From: Sphingomonadales bacterium EhC05
GTDB lineage: Bacteria; Pseudomonadota; Alphaproteobacteria; Sphingomonadales; Sphingomonadaceae
Length of the DNA stretch: 64,000 bases
Direction: 5' to 3'
NCBI GenBank assembly: GCA_001650955.1
Contig: LXYP01000005.1
Location: forward strand, 100,014-164,013
This document shows positions 17,354 through 25,124 of the stretch, in pieces; the first letter of the stretch is position 1; the number at the start of each line of letters is the position of its first letter. Below the pieces are notes generated by a model, which saw nothing but the letters and a program-made list of their open reading frames with translations, did no database searches and was not told where the DNA came from. A program made the translations under genes and the position numbers.

Positions 17354-17950
17354 ATGAAAAAATTTGCAATCATGACGGCAACCGCCGCGCTGATGTTGAC
17401 CATGTCGCCAGCGCATGCCGCAATCTATAATTATAAAACATATATTGGTAATGGTATTGGTACCGCCAATGTATCGATTGATACCACGGCCCAGACCGCG
17501 ACCTGGACTGGTTCCAATATCAATATGACGATGGGCGACAGCAGTTTCGCTAATTGGAACAAAGATCTGACCAGAAAGGGCACCACCTACAAGGTTGATT
17601 CATTGACGGGGACATTTACCCGCTATGGCAAAACATATGACGCCTATTTTTCGACAAATCCAAAACATACTCAGTTCAAACTTGGCGAGAAGTACAGCTT
17701 CTTGTGGATGTATGGACGGGACAAATGGGGCCGCACTTTAGACTTTGACGGCAAGGGCAGCTATACGAAATATACTGGCTCTACCGGTTCAACTGGCGGT
17801 TCTACCGGAGGATCAACCGGTGGTTCTACTGGCGGAACTCCCGTTCCAGCACCAGGCATGCTCGGTTTGTTCAGTCTCGCGTTAATTGGTCTCGGTCTTG
17901 CCGGTCGTCGCAAGCGAACCACCAAGAAAGATATGCTCGCTCTGGCATGA
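17354..17950 (+). CDS. Secreted PEP-CTERM-like (VPAPG) protein, paralogue 1
   Basis: Exported protein of 198 residues: signal peptide ending AHA, a beta-rich body (IYNYKTYIGNGIGTANVSID), a Gly/Ser/Thr linker of repeated GGST units (about residues 137-160), and a C-terminal sorting signal PVPAPGMLGLFSLALIGLG followed by AGRRKR. This is the PEP-CTERM architecture (short motif, one membrane helix, basic cluster) with Ala in place of the Glu of PEP. Such proteins are cut and anchored by an exosortase. AGGAGG-like GGAGGAACGAAAT precedes the ATG. Related over its body to the next gene; both have sigma-54 promoters. Confidence 0.85.
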   Translation: MKKFAIMTATAALMLTMSPAHAAIYNYKTYIGNGIGTANVSIDTTAQTATWTGSNINMTMGDSSFANWNKDLTRKGTTYKVDSLTGTFTRYGKTYDAYFSTNPKHTQFKLGEKYSFLWMYGRDKWGRTLDFDGKGSYTKYTGSTGSTGGSTGGSTGGSTGGTPVPAPGMLGLFSLALIGLGLAGRRKRTTKKDMLALA

Positions 17951-17973
17951 TATTTCCACATCAGAGTAGATCA

Positions 17974-18000
17974 GGGGCTGCGGAAACGCGGCCCCTTTTT
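17974..18000 (+). terminator. Intrinsic terminator after paralogue 1
   Basis: GC-rich hairpin GGGGCTGCGGAAACGCGGCC then CC and a T-tract, 24 bases after the stop codon. The same hairpin sequence follows paralogue 2. Confidence 0.9.
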
Positions 18001-18412
18001 TGTTTCAGCCTGATTGTGGAACGATCTGTTTCAGCCAATCGCCCTATGCCGGCTCCACCATCTTGCCGGTCTTATCCCGCCGCCAATTGGATCGCTGATC
18101 CATTTGCGGTCGAATATTCCAGCCGAAAATTCAAAACCTGCGTTCAGCGCGATTTTGATATTCTGGTTCGGCGGATGACATAGGAGCACATAATGTGCTG
18201 GTTCGCGGATTATTAACCAAAGTTCTTAATGCGAAACCGACGGATTACTTATCAACTCTGGTTTGATGAAAAGGATGTTAACCTATTATCTATCTGAAAA
18301 GTCGCAATAAATCAAAATTGGCACATGTGTTGCATAGTCTCCGTTGAATCCGAAAGCGATAACGCAAACGAGATGAAACTAAATCAGTCCAGATGGTGGA
18401 CGAGGGAGCATA
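18001..18412. other. Intergenic region with second sigma-54 promoter
   Basis: 412 bases without a credible gene. It contains the second sigma-54 promoter (18319-18334), a GTTAACC at 18277-18283 and AT-rich sequence from about 18200 onward. Nothing else recognised. Confidence 0.5.
18319..18334 (+). promoter_or_regulatory. Sigma-54 promoter of the second PEP-CTERM-like gene
   Basis: TGGCAC, five bases, TTGCA, with GG (18320-18321) and GC (18332-18333) ten bases apart. The predicted transcription start is about 68 bases before the ATG, nearly the same leader length as the first copy. GTTAAC at 18277-18282 lies 38 bases upstream of the -24 GG. Confidence 0.8.
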
Positions 18413-18970
18413 ATGAAAAATATTCTAAAAAAAGCCGTGGTCATTGCAGCATGTGGATCAGCCGCACTGGCCGTTTCGAGCCCCGCATCAGCGGCACTCT
18501 ATACCTATCAACAAACCAATGGCGATATCCTGACCATTGACGACACGGCGTTGAGCGGATCACTCAAAGGCTCCAATATTGACGTGACCTTCACCAGCGC
18601 TGCCTTTGCCGGTTTCACTGGAGGCGCATCCCCTACCGGTTCTTTCAATCTGGATAGCCTCGACGGCACCCGCACGGTTGGCGGCACCGCTTACTCCGAC
18701 AATCCATCCCATCAGCAGGTTTTGAAATTCATTCCGAAAAGCAATGGTGACACCAAAGTCAATCTTTGGTCTTGGTGGGGCAACCCGATTGTCGCCGGTG
18801 ATTATATCACGACAGTTGGCACCTATACCCCGCCATCGACATCTTCAGGCGGAACGCCAGTTCCAGCACCTGGCATGCTCGGACTGCTCAGTCTTGCTTT
18901 GATTGGCCTCGGCTTTGCCGGTCGCCGCCGCAAGACGGTTATCAAGGGAAACAAGCTCGCATTGGCATAA
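18413..18970 (+). CDS. Secreted PEP-CTERM-like (VPAPG) protein, paralogue 2
   Basis: Exported protein of 185 residues with signal peptide (cleavage after ASA), a body alignable with paralogue 1 (LYTYQQTNGDILTIDDTALS, SGSLKGSNIDVTFTSAAFAG) and the tail PVPAPGMLGLLSLALIGLG then FAGRRRK. The linker before the tail is shorter than in paralogue 1 (STSSGGTP) and has no repeat array. AGGGAG lies five bases before the ATG. The pair appears to come from tandem duplication including promoter and terminator, with the bodies since diverged and the tail nearly identical. Likely surface or matrix-associated after exosortase processing. Confidence 0.85.
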   Translation: MKNILKKAVVIAACGSAALAVSSPASAALYTYQQTNGDILTIDDTALSGSLKGSNIDVTFTSAAFAGFTGGASPTGSFNLDSLDGTRTVGGTAYSDNPSHQQVLKFIPKSNGDTKVNLWSWWGNPIVAGDYITTVGTYTPPSTSSGGTPVPAPGMLGLLSLALIGLGFAGRRRKTVIKGNKLALA

Positions 18971-18993
18971 TTTCTGCCAAATATGAGCAAATC

Positions 18994-19021
18994 GGGGCTG
19001 CGGAAACGCGGCCCCTTTTTT
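18994..19021 (+). terminator. Intrinsic terminator after paralogue 2
   Basis: Same hairpin as at 17974, with a T-tract, 23 bases after the stop. The end abuts the stop codon of the convergent acyl-CoA ligase gene at 19020. Confidence 0.9.
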
Positions 19022-20591
19022 ATGCGGCGGTCTGTTGTGCGAGATCGCGCAGCTCGGTCTTCAAAATCTTGCCGATATGACTGCGCGGCAATTCGTCAAT
19101 CAACCGCAGCTCCGAGAGCCGCTGGGTTTTTCCGAGGCCGGAATTGGTGGCGGTTTTGAGCGCGCCCAAATCCAGCGAGACACCCGGTTCGGCAACGACA
19201 AAGCCGAGCGGTGTTTCGCCCCATTGCCGGGACTCCACGCCGATCACGGCAGCGTCGGCCACACCGGGCTGTTCCATCAGGGCTTCCTCGAGGTCGCGCG
19301 GATAGATATTAAACCCACCCGAGATGATCATATCCTTGGAGCGGCCCATCAGGGTGATGAAACCGTCTTCATCGACCTGACCGATATCGCCCATGCGCTG
19401 CCAGCGGTCGCCATTTTCATCATACCAGCTGGCTTCCTCGGTCTTCTCCGGTTGATTCTGATAGCCAGACATCATCGTCTGTGATCGGCCGACCAGCTCT
19501 CCCATCTCACCGGGTGGCAATCGCTTGAGATCTTCATCGACAGTGATCACCTCGCTGCCGCCCCATGCAATACCGACGCTGTGCAATTTGTCAGGATGGG
19601 CATGAGCGAGCAGGATGCAGACGACACCGCCTTCGGTCATCGAATAGATCTCGATCAGTCCGCCGGGCATGCGCCTGATCACTTCGGCTTTCAGTTCCGC
19701 CGAAAAGGGCGCGCTGGTGCAATATTTATGGGTGAAGGTCGACAGGTCATAATCGTCAAAGCCCTCGAAATCCATCAGCCGTTGATATTGGACCGGAACC
19801 AGCATCGTGTGAGTTGCGCGATGCTGCTGCGCGAGCTCCAGCCAGCGCTGGCAATCAAATTTGCGCATCAGCACCGCAGTACCGCCATAAGCGACGGTGG
19901 CAACAAATATGCCGAGCGTGGTGTTGGAATAGAGCGGCGTCGAGAATAGCGAGACCTGTCCCGGCTGGCCGTAGCCCGAATTCTCGCCCACCGCCATTTG
20001 ATACCAGCGCATCTGGCGGCTGTGAATTATGCCCTTGGGGGTGCCGGTCGTGCCGCTGGAATAGATGATATTATAGGGATCTTTCGGGCCGACTTGCGGG
20101 TCCGCGGGCACCGCCCCTTCCGCAGCCATCCAGTCAAATAGCAACGGTGCATCATCGCCCGCGACATCCATCATGATATGTTTGAGCGGCGGCAAATCTA
20201 CGCCGCTTTCGAACAGTTCCGCGCGCTTGGCGGTGTCGACAAACAGATGCATCGCACCGCTGTCGCGCGCCATATTCGCCAGCTGTTTCGGCGTCGCAGA
20301 TGTCGTTAGCGGCGCGGCACAGCCGCCGGCGACAATCGCGCCGAGATAGGCCAGCGCATAGCGGATCGTGGTCGTTCCGAGGATCGCAACCGCCTTCCCC
20401 TTGGCCAGTCCGTCGGCTTGCAATTGCGCGGCTATCTGGTTCACTTGCGCGGCGGTTTCTGCCCAAGTGAGCCGCTCCTCCCCGTCATCCAGCGCAATCC
20501 GGTCCGGTTGATTGACCGCATGGGCGTTGATGAGATCAGCGAGATGGCCAAAGGGCTGTTCGAGATAGCGAGCGGGATCAATTTTTGTCAT
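19020..20591 (-). CDS. AMP-forming acyl-CoA ligase family protein
   Basis: Class I adenylate-forming enzyme (523 residues) that activates a carboxylic acid with ATP and CoA; the substrate cannot be told. Signatures are the phosphate loop YSSGTTGTPKG, the adenine-site EIYSMTEGG, the hinge GDIGQVDEDGFITLMGRSKD and the catalytic lysine segment RSHIGKILK near the C-terminus. An in-frame ATG six codons upstream exists; ATG at 20591 begins the conserved-looking region. It converges with the PEP-CTERM-like gene and shares its terminator region. Confidence 0.9.
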   Translation of the reverse strand: MTKIDPARYLEQPFGHLADLINAHAVNQPDRIALDDGEERLTWAETAAQVNQIAAQLQADGLAKGKAVAILGTTTIRYALAYLGAIVAGGCAAPLTTSATPKQLANMARDSGAMHLFVDTAKRAELFESGVDLPPLKHIMMDVAGDDAPLLFDWMAAEGAVPADPQVGPKDPYNIIYSSGTTGTPKGIIHSRQMRWYQMAVGENSGYGQPGQVSLFSTPLYSNTTLGIFVATVAYGGTAVLMRKFDCQRWLELAQQHRATHTMLVPVQYQRLMDFEGFDDYDLSTFTHKYCTSAPFSAELKAEVIRRMPGGLIEIYSMTEGGVVCILLAHAHPDKLHSVGIAWGGSEVITVDEDLKRLPPGEMGELVGRSQTMMSGYQNQPEKTEEASWYDENGDRWQRMGDIGQVDEDGFITLMGRSKDMIISGGFNIYPRDLEEALMEQPGVADAAVIGVESRQWGETPLGFVVAEPGVSLDLGALKTATNSGLGKTQRLSELRLIDELPRSHIGKILKTELRDLAQQTAA

Positions 20592-20663
20592 GCGGGCGTG
20601 ATTCCGCATCCCAGAGCGAAATGCAATGGAGATTATGGCGCAGCGCGCGCCGAACCTTTTTGC

Positions 20664-21068
20664 TCAGTTCACATAGCCATTGATTATCCGCCGCACACCG
20701 CGCTTGAAACTCGGCGCACCGAAATTGATCAGCAACCCCATCGGCAGGTTCATCAAGCGCAAATAGGTCGTCAGTTTCTGACTATCCAGCGCGGTGAAAT
20801 TTTCAGCCGAGACAATCTCGATGAGCAGCTTCCCGCTGACCAGCAGGTCGCAGTAAAAGCCCTCGTCAAAAGCCTTGTCGTCAAATGTGATGGGCACCAG
20901 CTTTTGCCGCTCCACCTGATATCCGTCGCGAATCAGCCAGTCGGCCAGCACGGTTTCATAGACATTGCTCAGCAGTCCTGGATCCAGTTCATCATATATC
21001 CGATATCCGCGATCAATCGCGGCCGTTTCAAGCTTCTGAATGCCTTGATTCAGTAGAAGTGGTTCCAA
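20664..21068 (-). CDS. GxxExxY family protein with altered catalytic positions
   Basis: Protein of 134 residues in the GxxExxY family (PDDEXK_3, a predicted PD-(D/E)XK nuclease fold). The typical ending LPMGLLINFGAPSFKRGVRR is present, as is the FYCDLLV aspartate strand. However, the name-giving motif reads GLLSNVY, so its Glu is Ser, and the ExK strand reads LIEIVSAENF, so its Lys is Val. The protein is therefore probably not a nuclease. A second, broken family copy lies at 28088-28479 and keeps the GLLESVY form. Possibly distal to the acyl-CoA ligase unit. Confidence 0.8.
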   Translation of the reverse strand: MEPLLLNQGIQKLETAAIDRGYRIYDELDPGLLSNVYETVLADWLIRDGYQVERQKLVPITFDDKAFDEGFYCDLLVSGKLLIEIVSAENFTALDSQKLTTYLRLMNLPMGLLINFGAPSFKRGVRRIINGYVN

Positions 21069-21223
21069 ATGCCCGATCCCTTGTCATCGCAGAGGTAAGG
21101 CTTGCAGGTCTTTGGCCTATTAGATGACGGATTGGATAAGCGCTTTGGTTAGCGAAAAATAAATCCGTTGCGACCATCCTATACGGGTCTAAATTTCGAA
21201 ATTATTAACCTATATGGCTCTAT

Positions 21224-21670
21224 TCAGTCGCGCAATTTGTCCAGCTTAGCGCGGACTTCCCGCAACAATGGCAAGAGCTGCGCCAATATCTTGGGCGATA
21301 ACACGCCATTCGCCTCGGCCAATGGTCCGGCCAGCTGCCTCAGGCATATATCCCGCATCTCGATTCCAGCTGCTGTCACCGACACCAGCTTGCCGCGGCC
21401 ATCATTCGGATCGGCCTTAATCGCCACCAGCCCCGCTTTCTCCATCCGCGCCAAGGTGCTCGTCATGGTTGGGCGGGTGATCTGGAAAGCGCTGGCCAGC
21501 TGTGCCGGGGATCGCTCTTCGTGACCAAGCCGGACAAAATGATTGAGCACGGTAAATTGCGCGATCGTCATGCCCTTGGGCAGCACGGCGGCAAAGGCAG
21601 CACTGGTCAGCTGGTTGATGATCCCGATCTCGTTGAAAACCTGGAACGTCAGTGGATCATTTCTGCTCAC
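21224..21670 (-). CDS. MarR family transcriptional regulator
   Basis: Winged-helix dimeric repressor of 148 residues: helix-turn-helix RSPAQLASAFQITRPTMTST and wing NDGRGKLVSVT, the MarR pattern D-x-R. It lies nine bases downstream of the nitroreductase-like gene on the same strand, so the two form an operon. The long inverted repeat upstream of that operon (22823-22866) is a natural candidate for its binding site. A ligand cannot be predicted. Confidence 0.9.
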   Translation of the reverse strand: MSRNDPLTFQVFNEIGIINQLTSAAFAAVLPKGMTIAQFTVLNHFVRLGHEERSPAQLASAFQITRPTMTSTLARMEKAGLVAIKADPNDGRGKLVSVTAAGIEMRDICLRQLAGPLAEANGVLSPKILAQLLPLLREVRAKLDKLRD

Positions 21671-21679
21671 AATATGCGC

Positions 21680-22810
21680 CTATATCATATGGGATTCGAG
21701 CGGCCAGCGCGGGCTGGGTCCGATGGCTTTGCCATAGCCGACACGGGCGAGCATTTGAACCCGCTCGTCTTCCTTGGCGCCGAGCAATTTGTGGACATCG
21801 CGATAGGCACCGGCAACTTCGGCATATTCCTGCAGGCTCTGGCTCATCGGATGCATCGCCAGACCCAGTTGTGTCGCCTGCAGATTGGCGCGAACATATT
21901 GACGGCCCGCCTCGATCTGATCAGCGCGACTATTGCCCGGCGTGGTGATCCAGATCAGCGACCCCACCGATCCATAGGCTTCGCGGGTTTGCTCGAGGCC
22001 GATCGCATAGGCTTGACTGCTCATATCGGCCAGTTGGTCGCGATCGATCTGTCCGGCAACGATACCCGCCTCAACCATCGGCCCGCTGAGATCAATCCCG
22101 TCAGGATTCGCATCAATCTGGTCATGACCGATACGCATCAGATCGACGCTTTCCATATAAGGCCCCGGCGTGGTCATCTCGATCTCAATCGCCTTGAGAA
22201 TCTGGCTGCGCAACTGCGCGACAAACGCGGGATCTGCGGAGAAGCTGCCGCCGTCCAGCGTGATGGTTTCAAGCTGGATATCCCGGACCTTTTTCGTCAG
22301 GTCATAGACCTCCTTGTTTGACCGGCGCTGGGGGATCGCGGAGAAGAGATGATCCCGTTCCGCGCCTTCGACCTTGGCCAATGTCACCCGTGCAACCGGA
22401 CTTTCATCGAGCCGGGGTTGTGCCTCGCCATCGGGAAATAATTCGGTCTCCATCGCATAGCCGCGCTCCAGCGCCGCAATCCGGGCGACCTCGAGAAAGG
22501 TCCCGAAACCGATGGTGATTTGCCGGTCAAACGGATCAGTGACCGGCAAGCGCTTGTCGAGATCGCAACTGATCTCGGCGGCGTCTTCGCCGATCAGACG
22601 GATAACCCAGGGCTGGCGGTTGTGCGGATTGGGCGCAAGAATGGCATGGCGAAACGCATCAAGCCGGATATCGTCCGGCGCGCTGGCTGCACCCAAGTCC
22701 CAAGGCCCATAAGCTGTCTCCGGCGCCCGCGTTACCCGCCAGAAACCGCCTGCCCCAACCAGCGCCAGCCCGCCCAGACCTGCTCCCAAAACCATCCTGC
22801 GACTGACCAT
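21680..22810 (-). CDS. Tat-exported nitroreductase-fold (Acg-type) flavoprotein
   Basis: 376-residue protein with a Tat-like N-terminus (SRRMVLGAGLGGLALVG) and a nitroreductase-type body: LAPNPHNRQPWVI (FMN phosphate site), IPQRRSNKEVYD and a C-terminal GLAMHPMSQSLQE. This is the Acg/Tat nitroreductase-like group, seen beside MarR regulators. It should bind FMN in the periplasm; substrate unknown. First gene of a two-gene unit with MarR; the operator candidate lies 12 bases before its start codon. Confidence 0.82.
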   Translation of the reverse strand: MVSRRMVLGAGLGGLALVGAGGFWRVTRAPETAYGPWDLGAASAPDDIRLDAFRHAILAPNPHNRQPWVIRLIGEDAAEISCDLDKRLPVTDPFDRQITIGFGTFLEVARIAALERGYAMETELFPDGEAQPRLDESPVARVTLAKVEGAERDHLFSAIPQRRSNKEVYDLTKKVRDIQLETITLDGGSFSADPAFVAQLRSQILKAIEIEMTTPGPYMESVDLMRIGHDQIDANPDGIDLSGPMVEAGIVAGQIDRDQLADMSSQAYAIGLEQTREAYGSVGSLIWITTPGNSRADQIEAGRQYVRANLQATQLGLAMHPMSQSLQEYAEVAGAYRDVHKLLGAKEDERVQMLARVGYGKAIGPSPRWPLESHMI

Positions 22811-22822
22811 ATCCGAATCTCC

Positions 22823-22866
22823 ATTTAATTAGATGTCTATCTATATAATTTGATATCTAATTAAAT
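22823..22866. promoter_or_regulatory. Probable MarR operator
   Basis: Inverted repeat with 15-base arms, ATTTAATTAGATGTC (22823-22837) and GATATCTAATTAAAT (22852-22866), one mismatch, 14-base spacer that itself is AT-rich (likely -10 region). It is directly upstream of the nitroreductase-MarR operon. Autoregulation by MarR through such AT-rich dyads is well known for the family; the match here is by position and symmetry. Confidence 0.7.
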
Positions 22867-22985
22867 GCAATATGGTGTTTTTTGTAGAGAAGGGTGACGG
22901 GAGAAAGATAGTAGCCTGTCACCGTAGTTCTGGATAGTCAGACGATGGCCACTTTGACTACACCGCAACGAAGAAATGTAGATCA

Positions 22986-23456
22986 CTACATATCGACCAA
23001 AGCTTTGAGAATGCGATCATCAAATTTTTTTCCGTAAACCCGTTTGAGGCTCTCGACAAAACGATCTTCTCCCGTTTCAATCAATGCCAACGCCTCAGCC
23101 CGCGGAAGTGTATATTCTCTCATCACGCCTGTCATATCGGACAGCATCCAGTCAGAGATTTGGCCATTTTCCACAATCGATTGTAGCGTGTTCTCAACCC
23201 TAATAGTCCTTGGAAGAGCTAAATACCTTCTACCCGCCATGCAATCGGCAAAAGCCCGCTCTCGGTCATCAACAGCGGGAAGCACAACGAGTCCACGCTC
23301 ATATTGAATCTGAAAAATTCCTCCTCTTTTGCGTAACAAAGGTACACAAAAGGCCGTCAGATCATCGAATTCTTTTACAACGAAAACCATGCCGTCTGAC
23401 TTGTGTATATAAGCAAACTCGTTCGCGTCTCCAATTAGATGTTCGATTTTCATCAC
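22986..23456 (-). CDS. Hypothetical protein, 156 residues
   Basis: Not recognised. Soluble, mixed alpha/beta by appearance, with no signal peptide, membrane helix or metal motif. Features are a beta-rich first half (FAYIHKSDGMVFVVKEF, VVLPAVDD) and a helical second half ending KKFDDRILKALVDM. The ATG ATG start is acceptable (second Met also possible). It sits alone between the MarR operator region and the membrane-protein/desaturase pair. The AT content is somewhat above its neighbours. Confidence 0.65.
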   Translation of the reverse strand: MMKIEHLIGDANEFAYIHKSDGMVFVVKEFDDLTAFCVPLLRKRGGIFQIQYERGLVVLPAVDDRERAFADCMAGRRYLALPRTIRVENTLQSIVENGQISDWMLSDMTGVMREYTLPRAEALALIETGEDRFVESLKRVYGKKFDDRILKALVDM

Positions 23457-23469
23457 TCAAACTCCCATT

Positions 23470-24093
23470 CTACTTGTGGACGGAAACTACACTGTCATGA
23501 CCCTTCACCGACAGGACCAATGCCAGCGCCCAGACCGCCATCAGGCCGTGATAATGGTGCCACGCATAGCTAGGCATATCCGGGAATAGGGCCTCGCCGG
23601 CAAAGGCCGCGACGATAGAGAGCAAAGACACGAGCATCCATGTCCCGGGCGCTGCGTGACCCTGTCTAAACAGGCCGATAAGACTGTCGAGCTGCCCCGC
23701 CAGCAAACAAAGGCCCGAGATCAAAATAACCCACTGGGTCTGGCCCGCAAATAGGGCGGCGGCAAAGATCAGCGGCGGCAGGCCATATTGGACGACGAGC
23801 GGCAGGGGCAATGAGCGGCGCAGACGGAGCAATCCGAACAAGATCCACAGCGAACCGACGACACCGGCCATTTCGCTCAGAGCCAGATGGAGCGGCTTGA
23901 GCAGATCATGGTTCGCGGCCAAAAAGCGCAGTGTGCCGGTCAACGCCGCCAGCGCGATCGTCAACAGCCCGAAGGCCGCCAGAATTTGCGGAGATCGGAG
24001 ATTGACCGCCCTCCCCGTGCGGAACAGCAATAGCGCAGCTCCCCAGAGCGCGACCAGGCCGAGCAGCCCGTCGGTAATCGCATAATGGGTCAT
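23470..24093 (-). CDS. Membrane protein of unknown function, partner of sterol desaturase
   Basis: 207-residue protein with about seven hydrophobic helices; no domain I can name. Charged residues are few and lie in the loops (RTGRAVNLRS, RLRRSL); a His-rich stretch YAWHHYHGLM lies before the last helix. The ATG at 24093 overlaps the stop of the desaturase gene as ATGA, so the two are translationally coupled. The open frame extends 58 codons upstream only because it reads through the desaturase end. Confidence 0.75.
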   Translation of the reverse strand: MTHYAITDGLLGLVALWGAALLLFRTGRAVNLRSPQILAAFGLLTIALAALTGTLRFLAANHDLLKPLHLALSEMAGVVGSLWILFGLLRLRRSLPLPLVVQYGLPPLIFAAALFAGQTQWVILISGLCLLAGQLDSLIGLFRQGHAAPGTWMLVSLLSIVAAFAGEALFPDMPSYAWHHYHGLMAVWALALVLSVKGHDSVVSVHK

Positions 24094-24989
24094 GATCGGC
24101 CGGCGGCGACCTCGTCCCGATATTTCTGCTGCAATTGCCGGGTGGTTTCCCCCTTGCCATCCGGCGCCCAGCCCGGCGGCATCAGGCACAGCTTGATCTT
24201 GTTGGCTAGGCCTTTTGTCGCCCAGATATCCTTGACCAGAGCGACCCAGCCATGGACGCTGACCCATAGCGGATTATAGCTGTTCACCGGCTCGGGAATG
24301 CCAAATTTCGGCTTCTCGACCTCCGCTTCAAACGTGCCGAATAGCCGGTCCCAGAAGATGAAAGTCCCGCCATAATTTTTGTCGCGATATTGGACATTTT
24401 TGGCATGGTGGACGCGATGGTGCGACGGGGTCGAAAAGATCCATTCGAACCAGGCGGGAAGCTTGTTGATCTTCTCCGTATGGACCCAGAACATGTAGAT
24501 CAGATTGATCTCGATCGCGATCAGCACCGCGAGCGGGTGCAGGCCGAGCAACACGGCAGGGGCATAAAACAACGCTTCCATAAATGGCTCGGCAAAAGAC
24601 TGGCGCAGCGACGTCCCGCCGAGATTGAACTTCTCGCTGCTATGATGAACAATATGCGCCGCCCAGGCAAAGCGCACTTCGTGGATCATCCGGTGCAGCC
24701 AGTAGAAGAGAAAGTCGGTGGCGAAATAGGCGCAGATGATCGCCAGCCAGCCCATTTGCAATTCTGCAAAGCGATATTCCCAGGCGATATAGAGCAGGAA
24801 CAGCGTCGTCCCCTTCATCAGGAATTTGGTGCCGAGATAGAAGCTCGCCGTGGTGACGCTGCACAATGTGTCTTTCCATTGATAGCTGCCGCTCTGATGC
24901 TTCAGGCTGAGAGCCAGTTCGACCAGGATCAACGGCAGATAGATCGCCAAAGCAATATACGGAATCTGTTCGTTCAGATCAGCCCACAT
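24090..24989 (-). CDS. Sterol desaturase / fatty acid hydroxylase family protein
   Basis: Integral membrane di-iron oxygenase of 299 residues with the three histidine boxes of the superfamily: HRMIHE, HIVHHSSEKF and HRVHHAKN. Members hydroxylate or desaturate lipids, sphingoid bases, sterols or carotenoids; the substrate here is open. ATG at 24989 is preceded by GGGGGGA at seven bases; a TTG five codons upstream is less likely. Coupled by ATGA to a small membrane protein that may be an accessory subunit. Confidence 0.88.
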   Translation of the reverse strand: MWADLNEQIPYIALAIYLPLILVELALSLKHQSGSYQWKDTLCSVTTASFYLGTKFLMKGTTLFLLYIAWEYRFAELQMGWLAIICAYFATDFLFYWLHRMIHEVRFAWAAHIVHHSSEKFNLGGTSLRQSFAEPFMEALFYAPAVLLGLHPLAVLIAIEINLIYMFWVHTEKINKLPAWFEWIFSTPSHHRVHHAKNVQYRDKNYGGTFIFWDRLFGTFEAEVEKPKFGIPEPVNSYNPLWVSVHGWVALVKDIWATKGLANKIKLCLMPPGWAPDGKGETTRQLQQKYRDEVAAGRS

Positions 24990-25124
24990 CTCATGTCCCC
25001 CCAAGAACTTTTCTGGGATGCTCTAACATCTTTTTGAGGTGGTAGCGACAGTGGGAATTGCGGCACGACGTTTGGTTGAGTCCACTTTCAGGGAATTGAA
25101 TACTGACAATCTCAAATAATATGA

